Shown: one piece after another, positions 8,334 to 16,745 of the stretch
How positions within the stretch are numbered: the first letter of the stretch is position 1
Layout of the letters: the number at the start of each line of letters is the position of its first letter
Source: Gracilibacillus salitolerans
GTDB taxonomy: Bacteria > Bacillota > Bacilli > Bacillales > Amphibacillaceae
Direction: 5' to 3'
DNA length: 64,000 nt
Assembly: GCF_009650095.1 (NCBI RefSeq)
Contig: NZ_CP045915.1
Coordinates: 4,278,001-4,342,000 of the forward strand
Notes under the pieces: generated by a model
The model's input: the letters and a program-made list of their open reading frames with translations, nothing else
Databases searched by the model: none
What the model was told of the DNA's origin: nothing
Translations under genes and position numbers: made by a program

Positions 8334-9181
8334 TGCATTTATCAAGAAAAAACAAGAAGAGAATATTGAGTATTGTAACTTACTTTTTTCTGTTAATTGC
8401 CAGTATTTATAGCTTATTCCCAATATTTTGGGCTTTTTTAACAGCGATAAAGCCGGCTGATGAGGTGAGATCCTCCACTCCAACACTGTTTACAGCAAAT
8501 CCAACATTTGAAAATTTTCGTTCTGTTTTATTTGAGACTCAGTTTCCTCGCTATTTTTTAAATAGTGTAATTGTTTCGGTAGGAAGTGTATTATTGTCGA
8601 TTTTTATAGGAGTACTAGCAGCATATGCCCTGAGCCGACTAAGCAAATCTCCAGGTGTCAAAACACTCGGAGTCGGTATGTTATTAGCACAAATGGTACC
8701 TGTAGTGTTATTAATGATCCCTTTATATCGAATCATGATGAATATGGGGTTACTAGACTCTTACACTGGCTTAATAATATCCTATACAGTTTTTGCTGTG
8801 CCAATTATTACGTGGATGTTAAAAGGCTTTTTTGATACCATACCAATTGAGATCGAAGAATCTGCCATGCTGGATGGATGTAATAAATTTTATTTAATTA
8901 TTCGTATCATGTTACCTTTATCCGTTCCTGCAATTGTTTCAGCTGGAATTTACGCATTAGTACATGCATGGAGTGAATTTGTACTAACATTCACATTTGT
9001 GTCAGATGATTCAATGCGGACTTTATCGACTGGTGTATTTAACTTCATGGGATTATGGATTGTGGACTGGGGACGTTTAATGGCAGCTGCTATATTAATT
9101 ATTATACCAATCGCCATAGTTTTTACCTTTATTCAAAAGTATTTAGTGAGCGGTCTTACTGCTGGTTCAACAAAAGGATAA
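8333..9181 (+). CDS. Sugar ABC transporter permease (MalG type)
   Basis: A 282-residue permease with about six membrane helices and the EAA motif IEIEESAMLDGCNKFYLIIR near residue 175. The C-terminus KYLVSGLTAGSTKG is characteristic of MalG-type partners. Translation is coupled to the upstream permease: the final A of the upstream TAA is the A of this ATG. It is the last gene of the AraC-linked operon, and a strong hairpin follows. Confidence 0.9.
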   Translation: MHLSRKNKKRILSIVTYFFLLIASIYSLFPIFWAFLTAIKPADEVRSSTPTLFTANPTFENFRSVLFETQFPRYFLNSVIVSVGSVLLSIFIGVLAAYALSRLSKSPGVKTLGVGMLLAQMVPVVLLMIPLYRIMMNMGLLDSYTGLIISYTVFAVPIITWMLKGFFDTIPIEIEESAMLDGCNKFYLIIRIMLPLSVPAIVSAGIYALVHAWSEFVLTFTFVSDDSMRTLSTGVFNFMGLWIVDWGRLMAAAILIIIPIAIVFTFIQKYLVSGLTAGSTKG

Positions 9182-9193
9182 TGAAAGGTTATA

Positions 9194-9221
9194 AAGCCAC
9201 AACAATTAGTTGTTGTGGCTT
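9194..9221 (+). terminator. Terminator of the AraC-linked ABC operon
   Basis: A perfect 12-bp stem, AAGCCACAACAA at 9194-9205 and TTGTTGTGGCTT at 9210-9221, with a 4-base loop, lies 12 bases after the stop codon of the last permease. Confidence 0.8.
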
Positions 9222-9348
9222 CTTGTGACTGCTAAACTATAGAGACAATACTCATTAGATAGTATCAGTGTATCGTAATATAAAGGTGCTAAAACTTTGC
9301 AATACAAAATGCAGAGTGTTACACAACTCACCACATTTTTTTATTAAA

Positions 9349-9401
9349 TATACCAATCACTTTTTATCGTTTACAACTAACTTAAAATAATGATTGGTAT
9401 A
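9349..9401 (-). repeat. 11-bp inverted repeat at the end of cysQ copy 1
   Basis: TATACCAATCA at 9349-9359 and its exact complement at 9391-9401 are 31 bases apart, just past the minus-strand cysQ stop codon. It may be a long-loop terminator, but no U-tract is visible on the minus strand. Confidence 0.35.
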
Positions 9402-9409
9402 TATAATTT

Positions 9410-10201
9410 CTATTTACTTACTAAAAACCACCCATTCAACAATTCTTTCCGATTATAATAAAAACGCTCATTATCTTCATATCGAGTAACTTTTCCACCA
9501 GCAGCTTCTACAATTGCTTGTCCTGCGCCAGTATCCCATTCCATTGTTGGTGCGTAACGTGGATAATAATCTGCTTTACCTTCAGCCACTAGGCAGAATT
9601 TAAGTGAACTACCAGATGACACTACTTCTACTTCTCCATCTAACTGATTAATAAATGCCTCTGTTTCTTCTGACATATGAGAGCGGCTAGCGACCACATT
9701 TGTAATATTACTTTCTTTGACTTCTGGTAAACTTACACTTTGGTTGATTAAATCTACTGAACTTGTTACTTTGACTTTTGATGCATCATTTAACTTATAT
9801 GCCCCTTCACCATTCACTCCAAAATAAAACGTATCAAGGGCTGGTGCATAAATAACTCCCATTTCTGGATATTTATCTTTAATTAGAGCTATATTAACCG
9901 TGAATTCACCGTTTTTCTTAATAAATTCTTTGGTACCATCTAGTGGATCAACTAACCAGAATTGTCCCCAATCTTTGCGAGCTTCGTATGGAATTTCCTT
10001 GCCCTCTTCACTTAATACCGGAATACTAGAATCGATTTTTTCTAGTCCAGACGCAATGGCATCGTGTGCTTTCTTGTCTGCTACAGTTAATGGAGAATCA
10101 TCCTCTTTAAATTCAACATCAAAGTCTTGGGCATATACTTCCATAATCTCATTTCCTGCTTCTAAACAAACATCAAATAAATCAACTATGTATTTGCTCA
10201 T
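9410..10201 (-). CDS. cysQ: CysQ-type 3'(2'),5'-bisphosphate nucleotidase (copy 1)
   Basis: A 263-residue member of the inositol-monophosphatase superfamily, closest to CysQ, which converts PAP, the by-product of PAPS-using reactions, to AMP. Metal-binding motifs are clear: LSEEGKEIP around residues 63-71, WLVDPLDGTKEF around 82-93, and the C-terminal MEWDTGAGQAIVEAAGG. ATG 10201 follows GGAGG. It is a close paralogue of 39594-40394; long stretches such as KADYYPRYAPTMEWDTGAGQ are identical. Here the adjacent sulfate permease gene is a ruin, so this copy may be redundant or may serve sulfation from a distance. Confidence 0.85.
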   Translation of the reverse strand: MSKYIVDLFDVCLEAGNEIMEVYAQDFDVEFKEDDSPLTVADKKAHDAIASGLEKIDSSIPVLSEEGKEIPYEARKDWGQFWLVDPLDGTKEFIKKNGEFTVNIALIKDKYPEMGVIYAPALDTFYFGVNGEGAYKLNDASKVKVTSSVDLINQSVSLPEVKESNITNVVASRSHMSEETEAFINQLDGEVEVVSSGSSLKFCLVAEGKADYYPRYAPTMEWDTGAGQAIVEAAGGKVTRYEDNERFYYNRKELLNGWFLVSK

Positions 10202-10240
10202 TTTAATCCTCCATCCTTTTTTATTTTAAAACAAAATTAT

Positions 10241-10535
10241 ATTAACTATAGTTACGGTGACTAGCATCACAACCTGCTAACAATAGTAATACTTCCCCTG
10301 GTTTAGGTATAATATCGCCAATTTACTTTTAATCCACTCATTGTTACGATGTACAACCAAGACTTCTGCATCATACCTTGACCTGAATTGTGATTCCTTA
10401 AATGAATTGGATAATAAGGTTGATTGGTGAGACACAACCGCTTCGACTAATTGTACTTCTCCACTTCCAAGATCACCTAAATTCAAATGTTTACCTGTTT
10501 CTAGTTTTAGTCCTTTTATTCGTTGTAACCTTAGG
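10241..10535 (-). pseudogene. Degenerate remnant of an SLC13 sulfate-type permease gene
   Basis: Minus-strand sequence here matches two pieces of the intact permease gene at 40415-42193. About 10250-10272 corresponds to its extreme C-terminal codons, and 10273-10530 to its cytoplasmic TrkA_C region (VQLVEAVVSHQS, RSRYDAEVLVVHRNNEWIKS). The transmembrane part between these pieces and the whole N-terminal half are missing, and a frameshift lies before position 10300. Position and orientation relative to cysQ copy 1 are the same as in the intact pair, so this is a decayed duplicate. Confidence 0.85.
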
Positions 10536-10842
10536 GATCATAATGGTTACAGATCAAAATAGTAACAATCTTACATTTGTGTTTAAATTAGTCTTACCGT
10601 TTAGCTTTTATCACGGATTCAGTAAATAACTAAAAGGATATTCTTATACACTTGCTTTCTTTACTATAATTATACATCATAACTGGGAAGTGACAGGCAT
10701 CAAAACTTAAAATTACAACTCCTTCTTTTATTAATTTATTGTAATTATTTCATATACTTCAACAACGCAAAAAACATATTATATTTGTATGACAATAAGT
10801 AAAAACCGTAACTGATCTATCCTCGCTTTTGATAATAGAAAA
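10536..10842. other. Non-coding stretch
   Basis: No gene, repeat or regulatory structure could be supported here. It joins the SLC13 remnant to the terminator of the PTS operon and may contain more decayed sequence of the duplicated segment. Confidence 0.4.
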
Positions 10843-10875
10843 GGCTTTATTATACGTAACGTGTATAATAAAGCC
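10843..10875 (-). terminator. Terminator of the PTS/amino-sugar operon
   Basis: A perfect 13-bp stem, GGCTTTATTATAC at 10843-10855 with its complement at 10863-10875. Read on the minus strand it is followed by TTTT, as expected for the end of the operon whose last gene stops at 10941. Confidence 0.85.
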
Positions 10876-10940
10876 CCGCGTTAGTCAACTCATTGAAATA
10901 TTTGAACTCTGCACAACTTTGAAAATAACGAATACTTTTT

Positions 10941-11819
10941 TTATAATTCTTGTAAAGATATTACACCATATAACCCAGCTTTATTTCCTAAACTAGACTT
11001 GATAATTTTAACATTTGCAAAACTAGGCATTACAAGTTCTTTCACTTTTTCAGAGACTTTTCGGACAGCTAATTTTTGTTCCATAATACCTCCCCCAATT
11101 ACGATTGCTTCCGGGTTAAATATATGGACTACATTAATTAAACCGACAACGACTTCCTGACACCAATTATCCAAAATACCCAATAGTTCCCTATCACCGT
11201 TGTTTATTTCTTCAAATAATTTTTCACCATTTGTACACTGACTATTTACCTTTTGAGCTTCCTTTAGTAATGCCGTAGTTGATGCATACCGCTCATAACA
11301 CCCTGAATTTCCACAACTACAAGAAAGACCATTAGGGTGCGTAATAATATGACCAAATTCACCAGCAACTTTATTTACCCCTCTATATAATTGAGAGTCA
11401 ATCACAATCCCGCCACCAATACCTGTTCCAAAAGTTAAAAATATGAAATTATCATACTTTGCAGCATCTCCAAAGTTTTTCTCTCCAATGATAGCGGCAT
11501 TGACATCATTTTCTACCACAACAGGTACCTGAAACTTCTTCTCGAGTATATCTTTAATTCTCATACCCGTATATTGAGGTATGTTTTCATTAGCATAGAT
11601 GATATACCCATCTTTATGATTAACTTGCCCTGCAGTACTTAAACTTATCGCATTAATAGTTGGATAATCTTCTATGATCGTTTCCAATTTTCGGATAATA
11701 TAGGAGCCGCCTTTTTTGCTTTCCGTATCTGTCTCTTTAGTCCATGCAAAGTTCCCTTTTTCATCTGAGATGCCATATTTAATTTTAGTACCACCTATAT
11801 CTGCAGCGAATATTTGCAT
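10941..11819 (-). CDS. ROK-family sugar kinase
   Basis: A 292-residue ROK protein without a DNA-binding domain, hence a kinase. It opens with the phosphate-binding motif FAADIGGTKIKYGI and has a second nucleotide motif at TFGTGIGGGIV near residue 128. The ROK zinc motif is present as the run from GHIITHPNG through CSCGNSGCYERYAS near residues 155-180. Likely substrates are N-acetylmannosamine, glucose or a related hexose; the NanE-like gene in the same operon favours an amino sugar. The internal ATG at 11819 is chosen because GAGGTG lies just upstream. It is the last gene of the operon. Confidence 0.85.
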   Translation of the reverse strand: MQIFAADIGGTKIKYGISDEKGNFAWTKETDTESKKGGSYIIRKLETIIEDYPTINAISLSTAGQVNHKDGYIIYANENIPQYTGMRIKDILEKKFQVPVVVENDVNAAIIGEKNFGDAAKYDNFIFLTFGTGIGGGIVIDSQLYRGVNKVAGEFGHIITHPNGLSCSCGNSGCYERYASTTALLKEAQKVNSQCTNGEKLFEEINNGDRELLGILDNWCQEVVVGLINVVHIFNPEAIVIGGGIMEQKLAVRKVSEKVKELVMPSFANVKIIKSSLGNKAGLYGVISLQEL

Positions 11820-11868
11820 GATTACACACCTCATATATTTTGCTATTTTAACAGTCAGACATACTATA

Positions 11869-12321
11869 TTAATTGTCTAGGCCATTTATTAAATGCTGGT
11901 AAAACTCTTCACTTGAAGTCGAAACGAAAAGTTTAGCCATTGTTTTTTCATTCATCAAAATATTTGCTAATTCACTCATTAATGACAGATGGGCATCTGA
12001 ATCCGTAGCTGAAAAAGTTACAATTAATTTAATTGGGTCAAAATTATTTGATCCAAATGAAATCGGTGGTTGAAGTGTTGTAAAACTAAGTCCTAAACTT
12101 TTTGCCCCATATTCTGGTCTTGTATGAGCAAATGCTACATGATTTCCTATCACAAAATAGGGACCTGTTTCTTTCACTATGTTGATCATAGAATCAACAT
12201 AGTGTTGATTAATTGTCCCTTTCTCTAATAATCTTTGGGAAGATTTTCGGATAGCTTCTTCCCAGTTACTTGCAACAAGTCCAATTTCAATATCATCAAT
12301 TGTAATTAATTCCTTCAACAT
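11869..12321 (-). CDS. PTS EIIA component, mannitol/fructose/ascorbate type
   Basis: A 150-residue cytoplasmic phosphocarrier of the PTS_EIIA_2 family. The phospho-accepting histidine is His66 in VAFAHTRPEYG, inside the segment PYFVIGNHVAFAHTRP. It takes phosphate from HPr and passes it to the EIIB domain encoded two genes upstream. The sequence around SLGLSFTTLQPPISFGS recalls ascorbate-type (UlaC) EIIA as much as mannitol-type, so the substrate class is not settled. ATG 12321 follows AAAGGAGG. Confidence 0.85.
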   Translation of the reverse strand: MLKELITIDDIEIGLVASNWEEAIRKSSQRLLEKGTINQHYVDSMINIVKETGPYFVIGNHVAFAHTRPEYGAKSLGLSFTTLQPPISFGSNNFDPIKLIVTFSATDSDAHLSLMSELANILMNEKTMAKLFVSTSSEEFYQHLINGLDN

Positions 12322-12347
12322 CGTATTGCCTCCTTTTGTACAATTGT

Positions 12348-12998
12348 TTAAAACTCTGAAGCTAGATCAGAAATAATGAGTTCAGATAAACTTTTTATTT
12401 TTTTATAATATTGCTGAGTATTACTATGTTTTGTTATATCATTTGGAACCCATATAGCTTTAACATTTGCTTTACTAGCTGCTAATAAACCATTTTCAGA
12501 ATCTTCTATAATAACAGCTTCTTCACTATGCACATTGGCTTTTTCCAATGCTTTTAAAAACAAATCCGGAGAGGGCTTGATGCTAGACACATCATCTGCT
12601 GTCACGATAGCGTCAAAATAATCAATTAAACCTAACCTTGTTAAATGTTTGATTGGTTTTGGCCTAGAAGATGAAGTTGCAAGCGTTAATGTCAAACCTG
12701 CATTTTTTATAGATTCTATAACTCGTACAACCCCATCTTTTGCTGGAAGTCTTTCACTACGCTCGATAAATATCTTATTTGTATCATTTAAAAATTTTTC
12801 TCTCTCAATCGATAAGTTACTTCTTTCCTCTAGTATCTCTATTAAGGTATCTGTATCGGCTCCAACACATTGCAAAAATTCATTCATTGATAAATGGTAA
12901 TTTTTATTTTTCATAAACCATTCTGCAAAGATGTCATACCAAATTACTTCTGTATCAATAATGACACCATCAAAATCCATAATGATAGCTTTTAACAT
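12348..12998 (-). CDS. HAD-family phosphatase, beta-phosphoglucomutase-like
   Basis: A 216-residue HAD hydrolase of subfamily IA. Motif I is MDFDGVIIDTE with nucleophile Asp8 and acid/base Asp10, motif II is TLATSSS near residue 110, the conserved lysine lies in SSIKPSPDLF, and motif IV is VIIEDSENGLLAA. A helical cap domain lies between motifs I and II. Members dephosphorylate sugar phosphates or isomerise hexose phosphates. Set between the two PTS genes, it probably acts on the imported sugar phosphate or clears a toxic one. ATG 12998 follows GAGGGGG. Confidence 0.85.
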   Translation of the reverse strand: MLKAIIMDFDGVIIDTEVIWYDIFAEWFMKNKNYHLSMNEFLQCVGADTDTLIEILEERSNLSIEREKFLNDTNKIFIERSERLPAKDGVVRVIESIKNAGLTLTLATSSSRPKPIKHLTRLGLIDYFDAIVTADDVSSIKPSPDLFLKALEKANVHSEEAVIIEDSENGLLAASKANVKAIWVPNDITKHSNTQQYYKKIKSLSELIISDLASEF

Positions 12999-13025
12999 AT
13001 CATGTCCCCCTCTGCTATAACTAAT

Positions 13026-14432
13026 CTATTTTTTTGAACCTTTGAGATTAGTAACTAGCTCTTCATACTCTGGTGCATTGAGATAATCTTCTATTGCTAT
13101 ATGATGAGCATTTGGCTGTTTCTCCTTCACTCTATCCATCAACGATTTGTGTGTTATGACAATATCGCATTCAATAGGTAAATCACTTACAGAGAGATGA
13201 AATACTTGAATACCTTCAAAACCTGCTTTTTCAATTTTCTTTTGCAGTACAGATGCTCCCATCGCACTGGATCCTAACCCTGCATCACAAGCATACGCAA
13301 TCTTACTAACATTCGAAAAATCAAATGTACTTTCTTCATTGCTATTGTTCTCGAAAACTGAAGATACTTTACTTTTCTTTCCTTTTAAATTTTCCATTTG
13401 TGTAGCAGCTGTCTGTAGTTGATCACCATTATTTTTAGCTCTTTTTAGAAATGGAATAGATACAAAAAATGTTACTGCCGCAGATGCTAGAATACCTAAA
13501 TATATTGGCAAGTGATCTCCTACTGCTGACATAATAGAAATTGAAATGATACTACCAGGTGACGCAACTCCGACAAGTCCAATATCAAATAATGTGAAAA
13601 TAAGTGTTCCAGTCATACCACCTAAAATTAAAGGCAAAATTAATATTGGGTTCATTAATACAAACGGAAAATATATTTCATGAATTCCACCAAATAAATG
13701 AATAACACTAGCACCATATGCAGTACCTTTTGAATTTCCTCTTCCGAAAATCATATAAGCAAGTAGAATTCCCAAGCCAGGTCCAGGGTTTGACTCCAAT
13801 ATAAACATGATTGATTTTCCGAGTTCTTCTATTTGAGTAAATCCTAGCGGTGTTAAAACTCCCTGCCCAATCGCATTGTTCAAGAACAAAATTTTAGCAG
13901 GTTCTATAAATATTGCTGTTAAAGGTAATAAACCATTGCTCATTAAAAATTCTACACCTGCTGCCAAAACACCTGTTAACGATTCAATTGCTGGAGCAAA
14001 TGCTACATTACCGACCACAGCTAATGTAGCACCGATAATACCTGATGAAAGGTTATTAACTAAAAGTTCGAAACCAGTAGGTATTTTTTTCTCAACTAAC
14101 GCATCAAATTTTTTAAGGATCCAAGCAGCTAAAGGACCCATAATCATTGCTCCTATAAACATGGTTATCTCAGCACCAATTATAATCCCCATAGTTGCAA
14201 TTGCTGCTATTACAGAACCCCTATAACCATGAACCATCCTACCTCCAGCAAACGCTATCAACAATGTTAATAAATACGTTAGCATTGGGCTTATAAAACT
14301 TTGTAGCAAGTCAATCTCAAAAGCAATTCCGATTGCTGTTAAAATCCCCCAAGCCATAAATGCCCCTAAGTTGGGTAAGACCATGCTACTTAGTTTGCTT
14401 CCAAACGCTTGTGTTTTCGCTCTCAATGACAT
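13026..14432 (-). CDS. PTS mannitol-type EIICB component
   Basis: A 468-residue membrane protein resembling the IICB part of MtlA. Residues 1-330 form the EIIC transport domain with several membrane helices and the hallmark GGIHEIYFPFVLMNP (about 248-262). After a linker, residues 373-468 form EIIB with phospho-cysteine Cys382 in ACDAGLGSSAMGAS. The EIIA is encoded separately at 11869. Despite the mannitol-type sequence, no mannitol-1-phosphate dehydrogenase lies nearby; instead there is a Gfo/Idh oxidoreductase and a NanE-like epimerase, so the substrate may be another polyol or an amino sugar. Confidence 0.9.
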   Translation of the reverse strand: MSLRAKTQAFGSKLSSMVLPNLGAFMAWGILTAIGIAFEIDLLQSFISPMLTYLLTLLIAFAGGRMVHGYRGSVIAAIATMGIIIGAEITMFIGAMIMGPLAAWILKKFDALVEKKIPTGFELLVNNLSSGIIGATLAVVGNVAFAPAIESLTGVLAAGVEFLMSNGLLPLTAIFIEPAKILFLNNAIGQGVLTPLGFTQIEELGKSIMFILESNPGPGLGILLAYMIFGRGNSKGTAYGASVIHLFGGIHEIYFPFVLMNPILILPLILGGMTGTLIFTLFDIGLVGVASPGSIISISIMSAVGDHLPIYLGILASAAVTFFVSIPFLKRAKNNGDQLQTAATQMENLKGKKSKVSSVFENNSNEESTFDFSNVSKIAYACDAGLGSSAMGASVLQKKIEKAGFEGIQVFHLSVSDLPIECDIVITHKSLMDRVKEKQPNAHHIAIEDYLNAPEYEELVTNLKGSKK

Positions 14433-14529
14433 TTTCCCATCCCCTTTATTTTTAGAAAATTAGTTATGCATCATACAAAACGGAGCTGCTTGCTCCATTT
14501 TGTATGTCAAGTTTTTTGTACTTCATTCA

Positions 14530-15525
14530 CTACATATCCACTTCTTTTCCTTCAGCCATTGAACGTTCAATTGCATCCACTACACGTAACGAATCATAAG
14601 CTTCTTTAGGTGTGATGACAGATTTTGTTCCATTCTGAATGTTATTCACAAATGCCATCAATTCCTCAAATAGATCGCCAGAAACCTGACCATTAGTATA
14701 ATACCAATGTCTGCTGTCTGGATAAGTTATCTTTTCATTAGTTACAAAACGAACGCCATTATCACTAGAATCAATATAGGTAACTCCCTTGGTTCCAACT
14801 AATTCTAATTTATCATCTATACTGGTTGGAGAGTTTTCAGGTAAAACCCAGCAAGCTTCCAAACATGCAATTGCCCCATTCTCATATGTGACTATTGCGT
14901 ATATTACATCTTTCATATCATGTTCTTTTAGTAATACACTTCTACCTTTCGCAAATACTTTTACTGGTTCGCATCCCATATACCAGTTGATATAGTCTAT
15001 GTCATGAATCATTACATGCATGCTTAAATCCGAAGCCCCAATGTAACGTTTAGGGCCTATTATTGGACTGTTTCTTCTACAATACAGATGGATAATATCT
15101 CCTAATTCATCATTATCCAATGCTTGTTTTACCATGTTAAATCTTGGGTCAAAACGCAATAGAAATCCTACCGTGAAAACCTTATCATAGTCTTTTGTAA
15201 TCTTATATAGTGCTTCACCATCCTCGAGCGTTTTCGCTAAAGGTTTCTCAAGCAAAATATGTTTATTATTCGCAACAGCAAATTCTACACATTCCCGATG
15301 AAGATTATCAGGTAAAACAATACTTACTGCATCAATTTCTGGATTTGAAAGAATCTCTTCAAAGTCTTTATAAGCCGTACAACCAAATTTTTCTTGAGCT
15401 TCTTGTCTCTTTTGGTCATCTCTTTCGCACACACCTGCTAGCTCAACTAATGGTAACTTTTCATATATTTCAGCATGATAATGTCCCATTTGTCCCAATC
15501 CTATTACGCCAACTTTAATTGTCAT
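14530..15525 (-). CDS. Gfo/Idh/MocA-family oxidoreductase
   Basis: A 331-residue NAD(P)-dependent sugar or polyol dehydrogenase. The Rossmann motif VGVIGLGQMGHYHAE is at residues 5-19, the catalytic-lysine segment LLEKPLAKTLEDG near residue 93, and a substrate-binding HVMIHDIDYINWYMG segment near 170. Homologues act on myo-inositol, glucose-type sugars or N-acetylamino sugars. It lies between NanE and the PTS transporter genes in one operon, so it probably oxidises the imported sugar (phosphate). The substrate cannot be read from sequence. Confidence 0.85.
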   Translation of the reverse strand: MTIKVGVIGLGQMGHYHAEIYEKLPLVELAGVCERDDQKRQEAQEKFGCTAYKDFEEILSNPEIDAVSIVLPDNLHRECVEFAVANNKHILLEKPLAKTLEDGEALYKITKDYDKVFTVGFLLRFDPRFNMVKQALDNDELGDIIHLYCRRNSPIIGPKRYIGASDLSMHVMIHDIDYINWYMGCEPVKVFAKGRSVLLKEHDMKDVIYAIVTYENGAIACLEACWVLPENSPTSIDDKLELVGTKGVTYIDSSDNGVRFVTNEKITYPDSRHWYYTNGQVSGDLFEELMAFVNNIQNGTKSVITPKEAYDSLRVVDAIERSMAEGKEVDM

Positions 15526-15587
15526 CTTTTATCATCCTTTATATATTTTTGTGTGATTAACTAAGCTCTTAATCAAAGTTCAGTAAC

Positions 15588-16271
15588 TCATTTACTTACA
15601 AACTCGGTAAAACGTCTTGTGATGAGTTGGGGTCTTGTAATTGCACTCCCAACTACAACAGCATGTGCTCCTAACTCTAGACACCTCTTTGCTTTCTCAG
15701 GAGTATCGATGTGTCCTTCAGCCAAAACAGGTATAGTTACTGTTCCTAGTATTTGTTTTAAAATATCAAAATCATTGTCAGCTATATTTTGACCTACTGT
15801 TTGTTCGGTATAACCGATTAGTGTTGTAGAAACACAGTCAAAACCTAATTGTTGAGCTTGTATTGCTTCATCAAGAGTAGCGATATCTGCCATTAAATAT
15901 TTTTCAGTTGAAATCTCTCTAATCTTCTTAACAAAATCTTTTAATGATTGATTATTGTGTCTATGTCGTATCGTTGCATCTAATGCGATCATTTCACAGT
16001 CTGTATTTGCCAATTCTTTTATCTCTTTATCAGTAGGAGTAATATAAATTGGAGAGTCATCGTAATCCTTCTTTACAATCCCAATCACTGGCAATTTTGT
16101 ATTTTTTTTAATTTCTTTAATATCTGCTGCGCTATTAGCTCTTATTCCTACTGCCTTCCCTTCTGTTGCTGCCTTTGCCATACGCCCCATTATAAAAGGA
16201 CTATGCAGTGGCTCATCTTCAAGCGCTTGGCAAGATACGATTATGCCATTTTTTACTTTATCCAATATCAT
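15588..16271 (-). CDS. nanE: N-acylmannosamine-6-phosphate 2-epimerase
   Basis: A 227-residue TIM-barrel protein of the NanE family, which converts N-acetylmannosamine-6-phosphate to N-acetylglucosamine-6-phosphate. Signatures are GIIVSCQALEDEPLHSP near the N-terminus, VGIRANS, the IVKKDY segment with the catalytic lysine, EMIALDATIRHR, LAEGHIDTPE and HAVVVGSAITRP. The ATG at 16271 sits behind AGGAGG and is preferred over the start at 16289, which overlaps that site. It is the first gene of the PTS operon and the strongest hint that an amino sugar is involved. Confidence 0.9.
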   Translation of the reverse strand: MILDKVKNGIIVSCQALEDEPLHSPFIMGRMAKAATEGKAVGIRANSAADIKEIKKNTKLPVIGIVKKDYDDSPIYITPTDKEIKELANTDCEMIALDATIRHRHNNQSLKDFVKKIREISTEKYLMADIATLDEAIQAQQLGFDCVSTTLIGYTEQTVGQNIADNDFDILKQILGTVTIPVLAEGHIDTPEKAKRCLELGAHAVVVGSAITRPQLITRRFTEFVSK

Positions 16272-16321
16272 TTCATTCTGCCTCCTCATGCCAGTTGCCC
16301 AAATCGGCTAAAAATAAATTA

Positions 16322-16391
16322 ATATTATACACCCCTCCCTTTTTGGAGTTTTAAAACTATTTTATTTTATTATTTTGGAGTAATGCTCCAA
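16322..16391 (-). promoter_or_regulatory. Promoter and palindromic operator of the PTS operon
   Basis: On the minus strand TATAAT (16322-16327) lies about 50 bases before the nanE start. Just upstream are two TTTTGGAG elements: one at about 16341-16348, and one forming the palindrome TTGGAG-N5-CTCCAA at 16375-16391. These are good candidates for binding by the neighbouring RpiR regulator. Confidence 0.5.
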
Positions 16392-16573
16392 TTCGGATTT
16401 ATTATATCATTATTTTGTGAAAAATCAACACTTTTTTTGTATAGTACTGTTAAAAGAAGCCGTTTTACCAAGGGACTCACTTCCGAAATGAATTATCGTT
16501 AATATAAAGTAAGACTTTCATCAGTGGGGGTTTTGCGAGTGATTAGCACCAAGATTACAAATTCATAAAAAAA

Positions 16574-16599
16574 TCCCGAGAACACCTTGGTTTTCGGGA
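16574..16599 (-). terminator. Terminator downstream of the RpiR gene
   Basis: TCCCGAGAAC (16574-16583) pairs with GTTTTCGGGA (16590-16599) with one mismatch. On the minus strand the stem is followed by a run of seven T, a typical Rho-independent terminator for the gene ending at 16746. Confidence 0.8.
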
Positions 16600-16675
16600 C
16601 AACATCGCATGTAGTATAATCTTTGACAATGTCATTTATCGTGATTTTTTAACTACAAGTATTCAGATACAAAAA

Positions 16676-16705
16676 ACTACCACATTTCTCAAACTGTGTG
16701 GTAGT
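16676..16705 (-). terminator. First terminator downstream of the RpiR gene
   Basis: A perfect 9-bp stem, ACTACCACA at 16676-16684 with TGTGGTAGT at 16697-16705. It is followed on the minus strand by a T-run. Together with 16574-16599 it makes a tandem terminator. Confidence 0.75.
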
Positions 16706-16745
16706 GAAATTTATCAGGAAATAAGCGCCATCGTAAATAATTTCA

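Larger units (their letters stand above)
16504..16729. repeat. Elements shared with the 27.2-kb intergenic region
   Basis: ATAAAGTAAGACTTT (16504-16518) and TTATCAGGAAATAAGCGCC (16711-16729) resemble the adjoining ATAAAGTGAGACTT and TTATCAGGAAGTTAGCGTC at 27190-27220. They look like pieces of a dispersed non-coding repeat, split here by the terminators at 16574-16705. Confidence 0.35.

Noticed and set aside
10402..10629. 75-codon plus-strand frame
   Set aside because: Largely antisense to the SLC13 remnant; its hydrophobic character is a by-product of that.
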